This document shows positions 8,017 to 17,446 of a stretch of DNA of 64,000 bases, piece after piece. Position 1 is the stretch's first letter. Every line of letters starts with the position of its first letter. The notes below the pieces were generated by a model that was not told the DNA's origin, did no database searches, and saw only the letters and a list, made by a program, of their open reading frames with translations. The stretch spans positions 62,001-126,000 of the forward strand of contig NZ_SGNY01000001.1 of NCBI RefSeq assembly GCF_007002745.1, written 5' to 3'. Position numbers and translations under genes: made by a program. The DNA comes from Martinezella rhizogenes (GTDB lineage Bacteria; Pseudomonadota; Alphaproteobacteria; Rhizobiales; Rhizobiaceae).

Positions 8017-8886
8017 ATGTCAAGGCAGATGACGGTGGATGTTGCCATGCCCGATAATAAAACCCCCAATGCCCAACAGCATGAGACTGTTCCCGGTCGC
8101 GCCCGAAAAACAGAAAGCGAGACCGGCACGCTCGGGAAGGCCGTCTCGCTTCTGGAGCTTATCGCCTTTGCGGAAAAACCGATGCGTTTTACCGATGTGG
8201 TCGAGGCGAGTGGCCAGCCGCGCGGCACGGTCCACCGTCAGCTCGCCCATCTTCTCGCCGAAGGCCTGATCGACCATGCCAACGACCAGACCTATGCTGT
8301 CGGCCTGAGATTATTGCAATTTGCGGCCAAAGCCTGGAGCGGCAATGATCTTCGCAGCGTTGCCGCGCCGCATCTGGCGGCGTTGCAGGAGGTGACGCAG
8401 GAATCCGTGCATCTCGCCATTCTGAATGGCGGGCAGGTCACCTATCTCGACAAGATCGAGGGTAGACACACCCTGCGCATGCATTCGCAGGTCGGCAAGA
8501 CTTCGCCGGCCTATTGCACGGGCGTTGGCAAGGCGGCGCTCTCCCTGCTGTCTGCTGATGCGCTCGCAAACCTCGCTGCCGGATTGGAGTTCCAACGCTT
8601 TACGGAAAACACGATCGTAACGCCGCAGGCGTTGGTAACGGATGTGTCGGCCATCCGCGTGAATGGTTACGGTTTCGACCTTCAGGAACACGAGATCGGC
8701 ATTCATTGCGCCGCCGCGCCGGTCCATGCGCCGGGACGCAATTTCCTTGCGGCGATTTCCGTCACCGGCCCCGCCTACAGGGTGGATGTGGAACAGCTTT
8801 ACAAATGGGCGCCGCTGGTGCGCGAAACCGCTGATAAAATTTCAGCGGAGCTTGCCTGCCGATTATCGCCGGTTGCCGATGGTTGA
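8017..8886 (+). CDS. IclR-family transcriptional regulator of the dgo operon
   Basis: The product has a winged helix at about 30-90 (LGKAVSLLELIA, VVEASGQPRGTVHRQLAHL) followed by an IclR effector domain containing YLDKIEG, SPAYCTGVGKAALS and the GYGFDLQEHEIGIHCAAAPV stretch typical of the ligand pocket. It is divergent from the sugar-acid operon, so it probably represses or activates it in response to a pathway intermediate. ATGs at 8017, 8029 and 8047 are all possible starts; the open frame extends to 7957 but that start would overlap the operator. Length from 8017 is 289 residues. Confidence 0.88.
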   Translation: MSRQMTVDVAMPDNKTPNAQQHETVPGRARKTESETGTLGKAVSLLELIAFAEKPMRFTDVVEASGQPRGTVHRQLAHLLAEGLIDHANDQTYAVGLRLLQFAAKAWSGNDLRSVAAPHLAALQEVTQESVHLAILNGGQVTYLDKIEGRHTLRMHSQVGKTSPAYCTGVGKAALSLLSADALANLAAGLEFQRFTENTIVTPQALVTDVSAIRVNGYGFDLQEHEIGIHCAAAPVHAPGRNFLAAISVTGPAYRVDVEQLYKWAPLVRETADKISAELACRLSPVADG

Positions 8887-9095
8887 GGAAAAAAGTGGCG
8901 CTGCTCTGTCGATTTTCGCGACCTGGTAGACGGGTCTGGCGTCAAATTGCGTGAGTTAAATCTTATTTTCGACTATTCTGAATTAAGTTTTCAACTTTTG
9001 TTTGCATGAATCATTTTGGTGAGTAACATCCCCGGCAATTTCCGGGCAAAGGTGGCCTTTGCGGCGGTATTTCTCATTCTCGAAGAACAGCTTTT

Positions 9096-9836
9096 ATGCA
9101 GAAAACAGAGACGGCCGCCGTTCAGGCGATTGGTGTTGATTGCGTTCGCGAGATCGCCGGCCTGAACACGCAATTCGACATATTCCGGTTCTTGAAACGG
9201 TTGACGGAGGCCTGGGAGTTCAGGGCCTTCATGGTGCTTGACCTGTCATCCGAACTGGCGAGCGAGCTGTCGCAATATACCATCATCACCAGCTGGCCGG
9301 CCGAGCTTCTGCAGCGTTACGACGAAGAGGGCATGCTGCAGAACAGCAAGGTGATGGCGCAGCTTAAAAAATCGACGGTACCCTTCTCCGTTGCCATGGA
9401 TTTCCTGGATGAAGGCAACGAACCGATCGCCAAAAAGAACGTGATCGGCCTGTTCGAGCGATTTGAGATGATCAACTCCGTATGGTTTCCCGTTCACGAT
9501 ATCACCACCACCCGGGGCGCGGTGTCTTTCTCCGGCAACAAGACGATCTTGCCGGCAAGCCGGCTGGCGGAGCTGTTTTACATTTCCAGCCATGTCTTTG
9601 CCCGGCTATCGGAAATCCGTCGTCTTGATCTCAGGGTTCCCGAAACATTGAGCGAGCGCGAGATCGACTGTCTGAACTGGACGGCGGCCGGCAAGACCAG
9701 CGCCGAAATCGCTGAAATCATGATGTTGTCGGAACATACGATCAATCATTACCTCAACCGCGCGACGAAAAAACTCGACACGGTCAACCGCACCCAGGCC
9801 GTCGCCAAGGCGCTGCGGGTCGGTTTGATAAAATAG
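9096..9836 (+). CDS. LuxR-family regulator with autoinducer-binding-type domain (solo)
   Basis: This 246-residue protein has an N-terminal region (about 15-170) of the LuxR autoinducer-binding type, with WEFRAFMV and WFPVHDITTTRGAVSFSG. The C-terminal LuxR helix-turn-helix (about 180-245) reads LSEREIDCLNWTAAGKTSAEIA, then SEHTINHYLNRATKKL. No luxI-type synthase is nearby, so it is an orphan receptor or has lost acyl-homoserine lactone sensing. It is followed at 78 bp by a NasS/NrtA-like gene across a 17-bp palindrome. The ligand cannot be predicted. Confidence 0.85.
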   Translation: MQKTETAAVQAIGVDCVREIAGLNTQFDIFRFLKRLTEAWEFRAFMVLDLSSELASELSQYTIITSWPAELLQRYDEEGMLQNSKVMAQLKKSTVPFSVAMDFLDEGNEPIAKKNVIGLFERFEMINSVWFPVHDITTTRGAVSFSGNKTILPASRLAELFYISSHVFARLSEIRRLDLRVPETLSEREIDCLNWTAAGKTSAEIAEIMMLSEHTINHYLNRATKKLDTVNRTQAVAKALRVGLIK

Positions 9837-9848
9837 CGAAATCGTAAT

Positions 9849-9865
9849 TTTATCATTGTGATAAA
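9849..9865. promoter_or_regulatory. 17-bp palindrome before the NasS/NrtA-like gene
   Basis: TTTATCA-TTG-TGATAAA has perfect seven-base arms. It lies 13 bp after the luxR-type stop and 50 bp before the preferred TTG start of the next gene. It has no G+C-rich stem, so a regulator site is more likely than a terminator. Confidence 0.45.
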
Positions 9866-9914
9866 CCCTTTCCTGGGCGATCCTTCTTTCGAATCACCGG
9901 AAAGGAGAAATCGT

Positions 9915-11138
9915 TTGCCGGAGCGGCATAAGGTAAAAGCGGGATTTTCTCCGACTGTCGATTGCGCCGTGCTGATAGTCGCTGCCGAAAAAGGCTTTGC
10001 TGCCGATGAAGGCATAGAACTGCAACTCGTCCGAAAACAATCCGCACGCGCTGCCTTGACGGCGCTGGCCGAGGATGAGGTTCACATCGCCCATTTGCCC
10101 GCTCCGGTGCCGGTCGGTTCCGCAGTTGGCCTTGATGAGCTGCCGGCCGATATTATCGGCGTTTTCACACTTTCCCTCGGCGGATCGGCAACCACCGTTT
10201 CGCACGAATTTTACGACGAGCTTTACCGGGAAGGCCTGAAGCTTCCGGACCCCGCGGCCTTCGGGCGGGCCATGGCCCGCGTCTGCGCGGCGCGCCGTGC
10301 TGCAGGTAAAAACCCGCCGGTCTTTGCGGTCGAGGATATCGTGTCCACACCGTTTTATATGTTGCGTTATCTGCTTGGAAGCTGCGGTGTGCTGCTCGGC
10401 CGGGACATGGAAATTGTCGAAGCCCTGCCGAAAGCCATGCCCGGCCTGCTGGAAAACGGCAAGGTCGATGCGCTCTGTACCGCCGAACCGGCGGGCAGCG
10501 CCGTGGTGCTGGGCGGCGCCGGGCGAATTGTCACGACCGGGGCGCTGATCTGGCAAAATGCGCCGGAAAAGATACTGGCCGGGAAGCGGCAGTGGACTGA
10601 GGAAAACGCCACCCTGCTGGAAGGGCTGCTGCGCGCGCTCTACCGCGCCGGCGAATGGTGCGCCAATTCCGCCAATATCGAGGAACTGACGGGCATCCTC
10701 GCCGCCCCTCATTATATGGACGAGAACGGCGAGTTCCTGCTGCCGGCGCTGACGGGCTATATTTCCACTTCGCAGAGGGACATGCGGCGTTTTCAGGAGT
10801 TTTTCGTGACCAGCGCCAAGGCCGCAAATTTTCCGTGGCAGAGCCAGGCGTTGTGGTTCTTCAGCCAGATGTTGCGTTGGGGCGAAGTTCCCGCCGAATG
10901 TCGGTTCGACGCGGCCGTGGTGGAGGCCGCGCGCAACGCTTATCGGCCGGATATTTTCCGCAAGGCGATGAAGCCGCTTTTCGTGCCGGTGCCGGGCGCC
11001 AACCTGAAACTCGAAGGCACGCTCAGGGAGCCGTTGCATGTCGGCGCGTCGCGCACGGGCCTCGTCCTCGGCCCGGACTGTTTTTTCGACGGCCGGGTCT
11101 TTGATCCTGAAACGCTCGATATGGACGACGAAATCTGA
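9915..11138 (+). CDS. NrtA/CmpA/NasS-like binding protein without signal peptide
   Basis: The protein begins KVKAGFSPTVDCAVLIVAAEKGFAA, the entry motif of nitrate/bicarbonate binding proteins (NrtA, CmpA) and of the cytosolic nitrate sensor NasS. PAFGRAMARV, FMLRYLLGS-like and FPWQSQALWFFSQMLRWG segments match the same group. The TTG at 9915 is preferred because AAGGAGA at 9902-9908 lies six bases ahead; it gives 407 residues with no signal peptide or lipobox. No permease, ATPase or NasT antiterminator gene is adjacent. A sensor role is therefore as likely as transport. The ligand is not predictable from sequence. Confidence 0.75.
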   Translation: MPERHKVKAGFSPTVDCAVLIVAAEKGFAADEGIELQLVRKQSARAALTALAEDEVHIAHLPAPVPVGSAVGLDELPADIIGVFTLSLGGSATTVSHEFYDELYREGLKLPDPAAFGRAMARVCAARRAAGKNPPVFAVEDIVSTPFYMLRYLLGSCGVLLGRDMEIVEALPKAMPGLLENGKVDALCTAEPAGSAVVLGGAGRIVTTGALIWQNAPEKILAGKRQWTEENATLLEGLLRALYRAGEWCANSANIEELTGILAAPHYMDENGEFLLPALTGYISTSQRDMRRFQEFFVTSAKAANFPWQSQALWFFSQMLRWGEVPAECRFDAAVVEAARNAYRPDIFRKAMKPLFVPVPGANLKLEGTLREPLHVGASRTGLVLGPDCFFDGRVFDPETLDMDDEI

Positions 11139-11267
11139 AATGGCAGCAGTTAATCGTCGCTAATCTCTCCTGTTTGCGCTTTGGCATTGGCGAAGCGCTC
11201 CCGCTTGTCTATGGATGGCGCGGAAGAGTGCCCATATCCAGCCGGACCACGTTTACGGAGTAAGACA

Positions 11268-12395
11268 ATGGCAGACGTCAGCAAGAACCAGGTGGAAAAG
11301 GCTCTGGAAGCCGTCATCTATCCTGGCAGCGGCAAAAGCATCGTGGCGCTCGGCATGGTCTCGGAAATCTTCATCGCCGATGCGAAAGCCTATTTTTCGA
11401 TTACCGTTCCCTCCGACAAGGCGCAGGAGATGGAGCCGTTGCGACTTGCCGCTGAAAAGGCGGCCAGGGGCGTTCCGGGCATTATCGGCGCCGTGGTCGC
11501 GCTGACGGCGGATCGCAAGCCCGGCCAGCAGCAACAGCCGCCGCGCCCCGCCGCCGCAACCGGCCGCCCGGCTGCGCAGCCGCGCTCCTCCAAGGTGGGC
11601 GTGCCGGGTGTTGGCGCCATCATCGCCGTCGCCTCGGGCAAGGGCGGGGTCGGCAAGTCCACGACATCAGTCAATCTGGCGCTTGGTCTTCAGGCGCTCG
11701 GCCTCAAGGTCGGTATGCTCGATGCCGATATTTACGGTCCTTCTATTCCCAAACTCCTGAAGATTTCCGGCCGCCCGCAGCAGCAGGAAGACCGCATCAT
11801 CCTTCCCATGGAAAATTACGGGCTGAAGGTCATGTCCATGGGCTTCCTGGTGGATGAGGAAGCGGCGATGATCTGGCGCGGACCGATGGTGCAGTCCGCC
11901 CTGATGCAGATGCTGCGCGAAGTTGCCTGGGGCGAACTCGACGTGCTGGTGCTGGACATGCCGCCCGGCACGGGCGACGCACAGCTGACCATCGCCCAGC
12001 AGGTGCCGCTTGCCGGCGCCGTCATCGTCTCCACGCCGCAGGATCTGGCGCTGATCGATGCGCGCAAGGGCATCACCATGTTCCGTAAGGTGGAAGTGCC
12101 GCTGCTCGGCGTCATCGAGAACATGAGCTACTTCATCGCCCCGGATACCGGCGCGCGCTACGATATTTTCGGCCATGGCGGCGCGAAGGCCGAAGCCGAG
12201 CGGATCGGCGTGCCGTTCCTCGGCGAAGTGCCGCTCACCATCTCCATCCGTGAAATGTCGGATGCCGGCACGCCTGTTGTCGTCGCCGAGCCGGATGGCC
12301 CGCAGGCCGCGATCTATCGCGATATCGCCGAAAAAGTCTGGGCGCGCATCGGTGCGGGTGAGAGAAAAGCCGCGCCGAAGATCGTTTTCGAATAA
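11268..12395 (+). CDS. mrp: Mrp/ApbC iron-sulfur cluster carrier ATPase
   Basis: The protein has a MIP18-like domain (about 1-80) followed by a ParA/MinD-type ATPase (about 120-350). The deviant Walker A reads SGKGGVGKSTTSVNLA, with DADIYGPSIPK and LDMPPGTGDAQLT further on. Mrp proteins bind and deliver 4Fe-4S clusters to apo-enzymes. The alanine/proline/glutamine-rich linker at about 85-110 is typical. The ATG at 11268 follows ACGGAGTAAG at proper spacing; the open frame begins earlier, at 11181, without a good ribosome site. Length is 375 residues. Confidence 0.93.
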   Translation: MADVSKNQVEKALEAVIYPGSGKSIVALGMVSEIFIADAKAYFSITVPSDKAQEMEPLRLAAEKAARGVPGIIGAVVALTADRKPGQQQQPPRPAAATGRPAAQPRSSKVGVPGVGAIIAVASGKGGVGKSTTSVNLALGLQALGLKVGMLDADIYGPSIPKLLKISGRPQQQEDRIILPMENYGLKVMSMGFLVDEEAAMIWRGPMVQSALMQMLREVAWGELDVLVLDMPPGTGDAQLTIAQQVPLAGAVIVSTPQDLALIDARKGITMFRKVEVPLLGVIENMSYFIAPDTGARYDIFGHGGAKAEAERIGVPFLGEVPLTISIREMSDAGTPVVVAEPDGPQAAIYRDIAEKVWARIGAGERKAAPKIVFE

Positions 12396-12733
12396 CGCAA
12401 CGGGTTTCGGCATAAACCGAAAAAGCGTTTCTCGGTATTGAATAGTCTTTTTAAAACAGAAGATTAATCGTCAGTATCAGGCAAGTTTTCTGGATGTGAA
12501 CACCGAGAAATGCTTCGCCTGCAATGCTGTCGAGAAAAAATATTGCTTGATTGCATCTCGCTTTGGGCGCATACGCCTGCGCCGTTTGGCTCTTGGTCCA
12601 TCGGGCTGGCGAGATATGAAATCCCGCTCGTTCCGGCGTGCCCTGAAGTGTCGTCCAAAGGTTTGCCGACCGCAAACAGGATATGTTAAGCAGCATTGCG
12701 GCTGAAGCTTGCGATGTGGACCGGAGAAGCGGA
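12396..12733. other. Intergenic region mrp-corA
   Basis: No convincing gene is seen in this stretch. A hairpin with arms TTTCGG and CCGAAA, flanked by outer ACGC/GCGT pairs, lies at about 12395-12428 just after mrp and could act as its terminator, though a T-run is lacking. The rest is probably the corA leader. Confidence 0.45.
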
Positions 12734-13711
12734 TTGATAAAAGCCTATCGCGCCAATTGCGAGGCGATCAGCCTGTCGCCAGACGACGGCTCCGGACAGA
12801 TTCCCGACGACATCGTCTGGATCGACATCGTCAATCCCGACAGGGCGGAAGAGCAGCATGTGGAAAAACTGCTGGGGCTCGATCTGCCCACCCGTGAGGA
12901 TCTGAAGGATATCGAACCCTCCAGCCGCCTGTATATGGAAGACGGCAATGTCTTCATGACCGCCTCTCTGGTGTGGAAGGCGGATTCTGACGATCCGCGC
13001 CTCACCGATGTCGCCTTCATTCTTGCCGGCAAGCGCCTTGTGACGATCCGTTATGCCGAGCCGAAATCCTTCCACCTTTTCATCGCCGCCATCACCCGCG
13101 TGCCGCACGAAATGCGCAGCGGCACGGCCCTGCTTCTGAAGCTCTTGGAAACCATCGTCGACCGCACGGCGGAAATTCTCGAAAATTCGGTCACCGGCAT
13201 CGACAATCTCGCCGCCGACATTCTTGGCAGCCAGGCACGTTCCAAACGCAAGGCGCCGCGTTATCTCGAAGACCGTCTTACCAACATCGCCGCCTATCAC
13301 CGGCTGATCTCCAAGGTCCGCGTCAGCCTCGCATCGCTGGCGCGGCTGCAGACCTTCCTCTCCACCAGCGATCAGGCGCGCGGGGACAAGGAAGCGCGGG
13401 AACAGGGCAAGTCGATCGGCCGCGATATCCAGTCGCTGAACGAACATGCCGCCTTCGTTTCCGGCAATCTGACGTTTCTACTCGACGCCTCTCTCGGCAT
13501 CATCAATATCGAGCAGAACGGCATCATCAAGATTTTCTCCATCGCTTCGGTGGTGTTCCTGCCGCCGACGCTGGTGGCCTCGGTTTATGGAATGAACTTT
13601 CAGCTCATGCCGGAGTTGAACTGGACATTTGGTTATCCACTCGCGCTCGTCATCATGCTGATGTCCGCAATCATTCCGTTTCTCTTTTTTCGTTGGAAGG
13701 GCTGGCTCTAA
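12734..13711 (+). CDS. corA: CorA-family magnesium/divalent metal channel
   Basis: The product is a CorA protein with a long cytoplasmic domain and two C-terminal membrane segments (about 265-285 and 298-318). The selectivity motif YGMN sits between them, in SVYGMNFQLMPEL. The cytoplasmic tail ends in FFRWKGWL with basic residues. The frame opens at an ATG at 12683, but the TTG at 12734 gives the usual N terminus (LIKAYR) after a CCGGAGAAG ribosome site, so 325 residues are preferred. It lies 15 bp before kup and is probably co-transcribed with it. A second CorA-type gene lies at 31974-32969. Confidence 0.9.
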   Translation: MIKAYRANCEAISLSPDDGSGQIPDDIVWIDIVNPDRAEEQHVEKLLGLDLPTREDLKDIEPSSRLYMEDGNVFMTASLVWKADSDDPRLTDVAFILAGKRLVTIRYAEPKSFHLFIAAITRVPHEMRSGTALLLKLLETIVDRTAEILENSVTGIDNLAADILGSQARSKRKAPRYLEDRLTNIAAYHRLISKVRVSLASLARLQTFLSTSDQARGDKEAREQGKSIGRDIQSLNEHAAFVSGNLTFLLDASLGIINIEQNGIIKIFSIASVVFLPPTLVASVYGMNFQLMPELNWTFGYPLALVIMLMSAIIPFLFFRWKGWL

Positions 13712-13726
13712 GGAGCCAGGATCATC

Positions 13727-15646
13727 ATGTCTCAAATCGTCGATAAGGACGTTGCCGAGAAACCGGACGCGGATGACAAACATCAGAACAAGGGGCTTTA
13801 CGCCGCGATCCTTGGTTCGATCGGTGTCGTTTATGGCGATATCGGTACCAGCCCGCTTTACGCCTTCCGCGAAGCCCTGCGGCCGATCGCCTATGATGGC
13901 GTGACGCGGGAAGAGGTCATCGGCCTGACCTCGCTGATGATCTGGGCCCTGACGATCATCGTGACGTTCAAATATATCACGCTGCTGCTGCGCGCCGACA
14001 ATGACGGCGAAGGCGGCACGCTGTCGCTGCTGGCGCTGCTGATGAAGACGGCAGGCACCCATCGCGGCGTTCTCATCGTGCTCGGCCTCATCGGCGCTGC
14101 CCTGTTCCTGGGCGATGCGATGATCACGCCGGCGCTGTCGGTGCTCTCGGCGGTGGAAGGTCTGAAACTCGTCACGCCGGCCATGGACGACTTTATTATT
14201 CCGATTTCCGTCTGCATTCTCATCGGCCTGTTCGCCATCCAGTCGCACGGCACGGGAACGGTGGCGAAATTCTTCGGGCCGATCACGGCGGTCTGGTTCC
14301 TCGTCATGGGTCTCGCCGGCCTCATTCACATCGCCGATGATTTCGGTATTCTCTTTGCCTTCAACCCGTGGCATGCGGTGGAGTTTCTGGCCAATGAAGG
14401 TTTTTACGGCATCGTCGTGCTCGGCGCCGTATTCCTGACGATTACCGGTGCCGAAGCGCTTTATGCCGATCTTGGCCATTTTGGCCGCCGCCCCATCCAG
14501 TGGGCATGGTTCTGTCTGGTTTTCCCGGCTTTGACGCTGAATTATCTAGGCCAGGGGGCGCTGGTGCTCAAAGACCCGGCGGCGATGTCCAATCCGTTTT
14601 ATCTGATGTTCCCGCAATGGGCGATCCTGCCGGCCGTCATTCTGGCCACCGCCGCCACCATCATCGCCAGCCAGGCGGTCATCACAGGCGCGTTTTCGCT
14701 GGTGCGTCAGGCCATCCATCTCGGCTACCTGCCGCGCATGGAAATCCTCTTCACGTCTGAAACCAATACCGGGCAGATCTATCTGCCTGCCGTCAACACC
14801 ATCCTGCTGTTCGGCGTCGTCGCTTTGGTGCTCACCTTCAAGAGTTCCGATGCGCTGGCCACCGCCTATGGTATTTCCGTCACCGGCGCGATGGTCGTCA
14901 CCAGCCTGATGTTCTTTGAATTCGTGCGCAAACGCTGGCAATGGTCGGTCTGGCTGGCGCTTGCCGTTCTGGCGCCGCTTCTATTGCTGGAGCTGATCTT
15001 CCTTGGCGCGAACCTGCTGAAGATCCATGATGGCGGCTACGTGCCGGTGCTGCTGGCAATCGCCTTCACCATCATCATGACCACCTGGCAGCGCGGCTCG
15101 AGAATCCTCTTCGCCAAGACCCGCCGCAGCGACGTGCCGCTGAAGGCGTTCGTCGCCTCGGTGGAAAAGGAAAGCGCCCATGCGCCGGTGCGTGTGCCCG
15201 GCACGGCGATTTTCCTCACCGGCGATCCGGAGGCGGCGCCAGCGGCCCTGCTGCACAATCTCAAGCATAACCACGTCCTGCATGACAAGAACGTCATCCT
15301 GACGATCCGGACCGAGGATCAGCCGCGCGTTCGCCCGGAAAACAGGTACACGCTGACAAAACTCAGTGACCGTTTCGCGGTGGTGGAACTGCATTTCGGC
15401 TTCATGGAAACCCAGAACGTCACCCAGGCGCTGGGTTATCTGAGACGCACCGGCTACAAGTTCGACATCATGTCGACCTCATTTTACCTTGGCCGCCGCA
15501 AGCTGGTGCCGGATCCGAAGTCCGGCATGCCGGGCTGGCAGAACCGCCTGTTCATCGCCCTTGCCGAAACCGCCGCCGACCCGTCGGACTATTTCCGCCT
15601 TCCGGCCAACCGCGTGGTGGAACTGGGTTCTCACGTCGTCGTGTGA
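13727..15646 (+). CDS. kup: Kup/HAK-family potassium uptake permease
   Basis: This 639-residue protein has about twelve membrane segments up to about residue 460, then a soluble C-terminal domain. It starts its membrane part with [18 protein letters not shown], the Kup signature, and shows [16 protein letters not shown] and [22 protein letters not shown]. Kup proteins import K+ with protons at low pH or low osmolarity. Following corA at 15 bp, it suggests a cation-uptake pair. No ktr or kdp genes are nearby. Confidence 0.95.
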   Translation: MSQIVDKDVAEKPDADDKHQNKGLYAAILGSIGVVYGDIGTSPLYAFREALRPIAYDGVTREEVIGLTSLMIWALTIIVTFKYITLLLRADNDGEGGTLSLLALLMKTAGTHRGVLIVLGLIGAALFLGDAMITPALSVLSAVEGLKLVTPAMDDFIIPISVCILIGLFAIQSHGTGTVAKFFGPITAVWFLVMGLAGLIHIADDFGILFAFNPWHAVEFLANEGFYGIVVLGAVFLTITGAEALYADLGHFGRRPIQWAWFCLVFPALTLNYLGQGALVLKDPAAMSNPFYLMFPQWAILPAVILATAATIIASQAVITGAFSLVRQAIHLGYLPRMEILFTSETNTGQIYLPAVNTILLFGVVALVLTFKSSDALATAYGISVTGAMVVTSLMFFEFVRKRWQWSVWLALAVLAPLLLLELIFLGANLLKIHDGGYVPVLLAIAFTIIMTTWQRGSRILFAKTRRSDVPLKAFVASVEKESAHAPVRVPGTAIFLTGDPEAAPAALLHNLKHNHVLHDKNVILTIRTEDQPRVRPENRYTLTKLSDRFAVVELHFGFMETQNVTQALGYLRRTGYKFDIMSTSFYLGRRKLVPDPKSGMPGWQNRLFIALAETAADPSDYFRLPANRVVELGSHVVV

Positions 15647-16012
15647 TGACGCGGGTATGCCTTCAGGTAGCTGAGCGGCCTCCTTCTTTCCGTCATACCG
15701 GCCTCGAGCCGGTATCCAGCCAGCCCAATTCCCTGGGCTGAAAGGGGGCTTTACACCGCGCCGGCGCGCTTCGGCTGGATTCCGGCTCGAGGCCGGTATG
15801 AAGGATGTGGAGATGGCCTGCGGGACAGTTATGATCGGCACATGCGAACTCGACTCCACGCCATGCGCATTAGAAGGCGCGCACACATTAACGTGAAGCC
15901 ACGTCCGCTCGCCGCGTTAACCAAGCATCAAGGTTAATAAGAGATTCTTCAACACCTGTAGCAAATATGGTTGTCGGTGTTCGGAGTGCTGGTTTTGCGT
16001 TCGAAAAGTGTA
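15647..16012. other. Intergenic region kup-wall hydrolase
   Basis: The stretch has no gene. It contains a 111-bp imperfect inverted repeat (15692-15802, listed separately). Next to the following gene lie two TTAA-containing half sites, GTTAACC and GGTTAATAAG around 15918-15941, whose spacing does not fit a CtrA box. Confidence 0.6.
15692..15802. repeat. Palindromic intergenic repeat, family B copy 1
   Basis: The ends are TACCGGCCTCGAGCCGGTA and its near-inverse close to 15800, so the element can fold on itself. Internal parts CCAGCCCAATTCCCTGGGC and TCGGCTGGAT recur at 63124-63231. It has the form of a short non-autonomous or mosaic repeat. It may also stop kup transcription. Confidence 0.7.
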
Positions 16013-17176
16013 ATGCGTCGTCGGTCCTCCGCGTCCCTTCAGGCATGGACCTCCAGATGGGCCTCACCCGTCGTTTTCGGCCTTGCCGCCTGGCTCGTCT
16101 TTCCTTCTCTCGCCGCGCGTGCGGATCTGGCCTCGCTCTTGGCCGGGTTGGACAATGGCGGCGAACAATGGCGCATGGTGCTGACGGCCTCTCCGGCGGG
16201 TTCGGTGCACAATGCCTCGCTCACTTTTAATGATGCGGCAGGCGAGGCGGCGCTGCATGGCAGCGGCATGACCCTGCCGAATGGCAGCAAGGTCGCCTTC
16301 GTCACCAACAAGAAGGGCGAGCCCACGACGCCGGACAGCGAGCGTGTCAACCGCGCCGCCAAGAAGGGCCGCATCGTCGCCACCGAAATCATGCAGCCAC
16401 CAAAGGCTTTCACCGCCGGCTCCGTCCTCCAACGCACCAGCATGCTGGATATAGAGCCGCTGAAGCGCAAGGACCGCACGGCTTTCGTGAAGCCGAAGCG
16501 CGGCAAGGATGTTGAACTCGCCTCCTTCTATTTCCGCCGCGATGAAAAGAAGGCGGACAAGAGTGTGTCGCCGATGCTGGCGGAACTCATCACCAACCGT
16601 ACCCCGGATATTCTCGCCACGGCTTACGCACCGGCCGCGCCTGATTTTGCCCGCGAATCGCCCTTCGACGCCATTCTCAAAAAACCGGAGGCTGGCCGCT
16701 TCGTGCCGCAGATCAGCCCGGAAGACCATGCCTGGGCGGCGACCCCGCTGCCGGCCGAGGTGTTTTCCGCAGCCGAACAGCAGTGCCTGGCATCCGGCAT
16801 CTACTTCGAAGCGCGCGGAGAATCGGTCAAGGGACAGGCAGCGGTGGCGCAGGTCATCCTCAACCGCGTGCGTAACCCCGCTTATCCGAAAACCATCTGC
16901 GGCGTGGTCTATCAAAACAAGGACTGGCGCAACCGCTGCCAGTTTTCCTTCGCCTGCGACAATATCAAGGACCGCGTGAATTCCGAACGCCATTGGAAGA
17001 TGGCGCGCGAAGTGGCCATGGCCACCACCGCCGGCAAGATCTGGCTGAACGAGGTGGGTTCCGCCACGCATTATCACGCCGTTTATGTTCGCCCGGCCTG
17101 GGGCAAGTCCATGAAGAAGGTCGGCCGCATCGGTCTGCACGTGTTTTACCGTACCTATGGTGGCGGCTGGAGCTGA
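16013..17176 (+). CDS. Secreted SleB-type cell wall hydrolase
   Basis: The C-terminal 140 residues form a hydrolase_2 (SleB) domain. It contains the YFEARGES catalytic motif, AVAQVILNRV, a CQFSFACD cysteine pair and THYHAVYVRPAW. Such enzymes cut glycosidic bonds in peptidoglycan. The N terminus MRRRSSASLQ, then a hydrophobic stretch ending in SLAARA, looks like a signal peptide, giving a periplasmic protein. The long central part (about 40-240) has no recognised fold. The open frame extends upstream to a TTG at 15971; the ATG at 16013 fits the signal peptide best, giving 387 residues. Confidence 0.85.
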   Translation: MRRRSSASLQAWTSRWASPVVFGLAAWLVFPSLAARADLASLLAGLDNGGEQWRMVLTASPAGSVHNASLTFNDAAGEAALHGSGMTLPNGSKVAFVTNKKGEPTTPDSERVNRAAKKGRIVATEIMQPPKAFTAGSVLQRTSMLDIEPLKRKDRTAFVKPKRGKDVELASFYFRRDEKKADKSVSPMLAELITNRTPDILATAYAPAAPDFARESPFDAILKKPEAGRFVPQISPEDHAWAATPLPAEVFSAAEQQCLASGIYFEARGESVKGQAAVAQVILNRVRNPAYPKTICGVVYQNKDWRNRCQFSFACDNIKDRVNSERHWKMAREVAMATTAGKIWLNEVGSATHYHAVYVRPAWGKSMKKVGRIGLHVFYRTYGGGWS

Positions 17177-17313
17177 TACCACCGCCAATTCGTCGCATTT
17201 TGCGTGTCAAAAATGCCGATTCCCTCGCGAAACATCGCCGCCAAACGGTGATTTGGCATCAAGCTATTGTTTTTCAATGATTAATTTGTGCTGAAACAAG
17301 CTGCCTCAGTGCC

Positions 17314-17342
17314 TTGACTAGAGAAGCCCCTAAAACTATGTT
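17314..17342 (+). promoter_or_regulatory. Sigma-70-like promoter of the atp operon
   Basis: TTGACT and TATGTT are separated by 17 bases, a good housekeeping match. The expected transcription start is about 100 bp before atpI. Confidence 0.55.
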
Positions 17343-17364
17343 GCGCGCGACTTCAGAGCGGGCT

Positions 17365-17389
17365 GGAACAGGCTTAATCCGTCACCGTT
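17365..17389 (+). promoter_or_regulatory. EcfG/RpoE2-like promoter pattern before atpI
   Basis: GGAAC and CGTT are separated by exactly 16 bases, which fits the general-stress sigma factor consensus of rhizobia. It points towards atpI and ends 57 bp before it. It may be a second, stress-linked start for the F0 operon or a chance match. Confidence 0.3.
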
Positions 17390-17446
17390 TACAACTCCAA
17401 AGGGTTCTGGCATGGCTGGAACGGAGAAAATGGGTGGGATTTTAAG

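Larger units (their letters stand above)
17177..17446. other. Promoter region of the F0 operon
   Basis: This 270-bp gap precedes atpI. It holds a sigma-70-like promoter and an EcfG-like promoter pattern, listed separately. No gene or hairpin is evident. Confidence 0.6.

Noticed and set aside
15692..15802. CRISPR repeat
   Set aside because: Only one inverted element with no spaced repeats; the second copy is 47 kb away.
15918..15941. CtrA box before the wall hydrolase gene
   Set aside because: The TTAA half sites are 13 bases apart, not seven.
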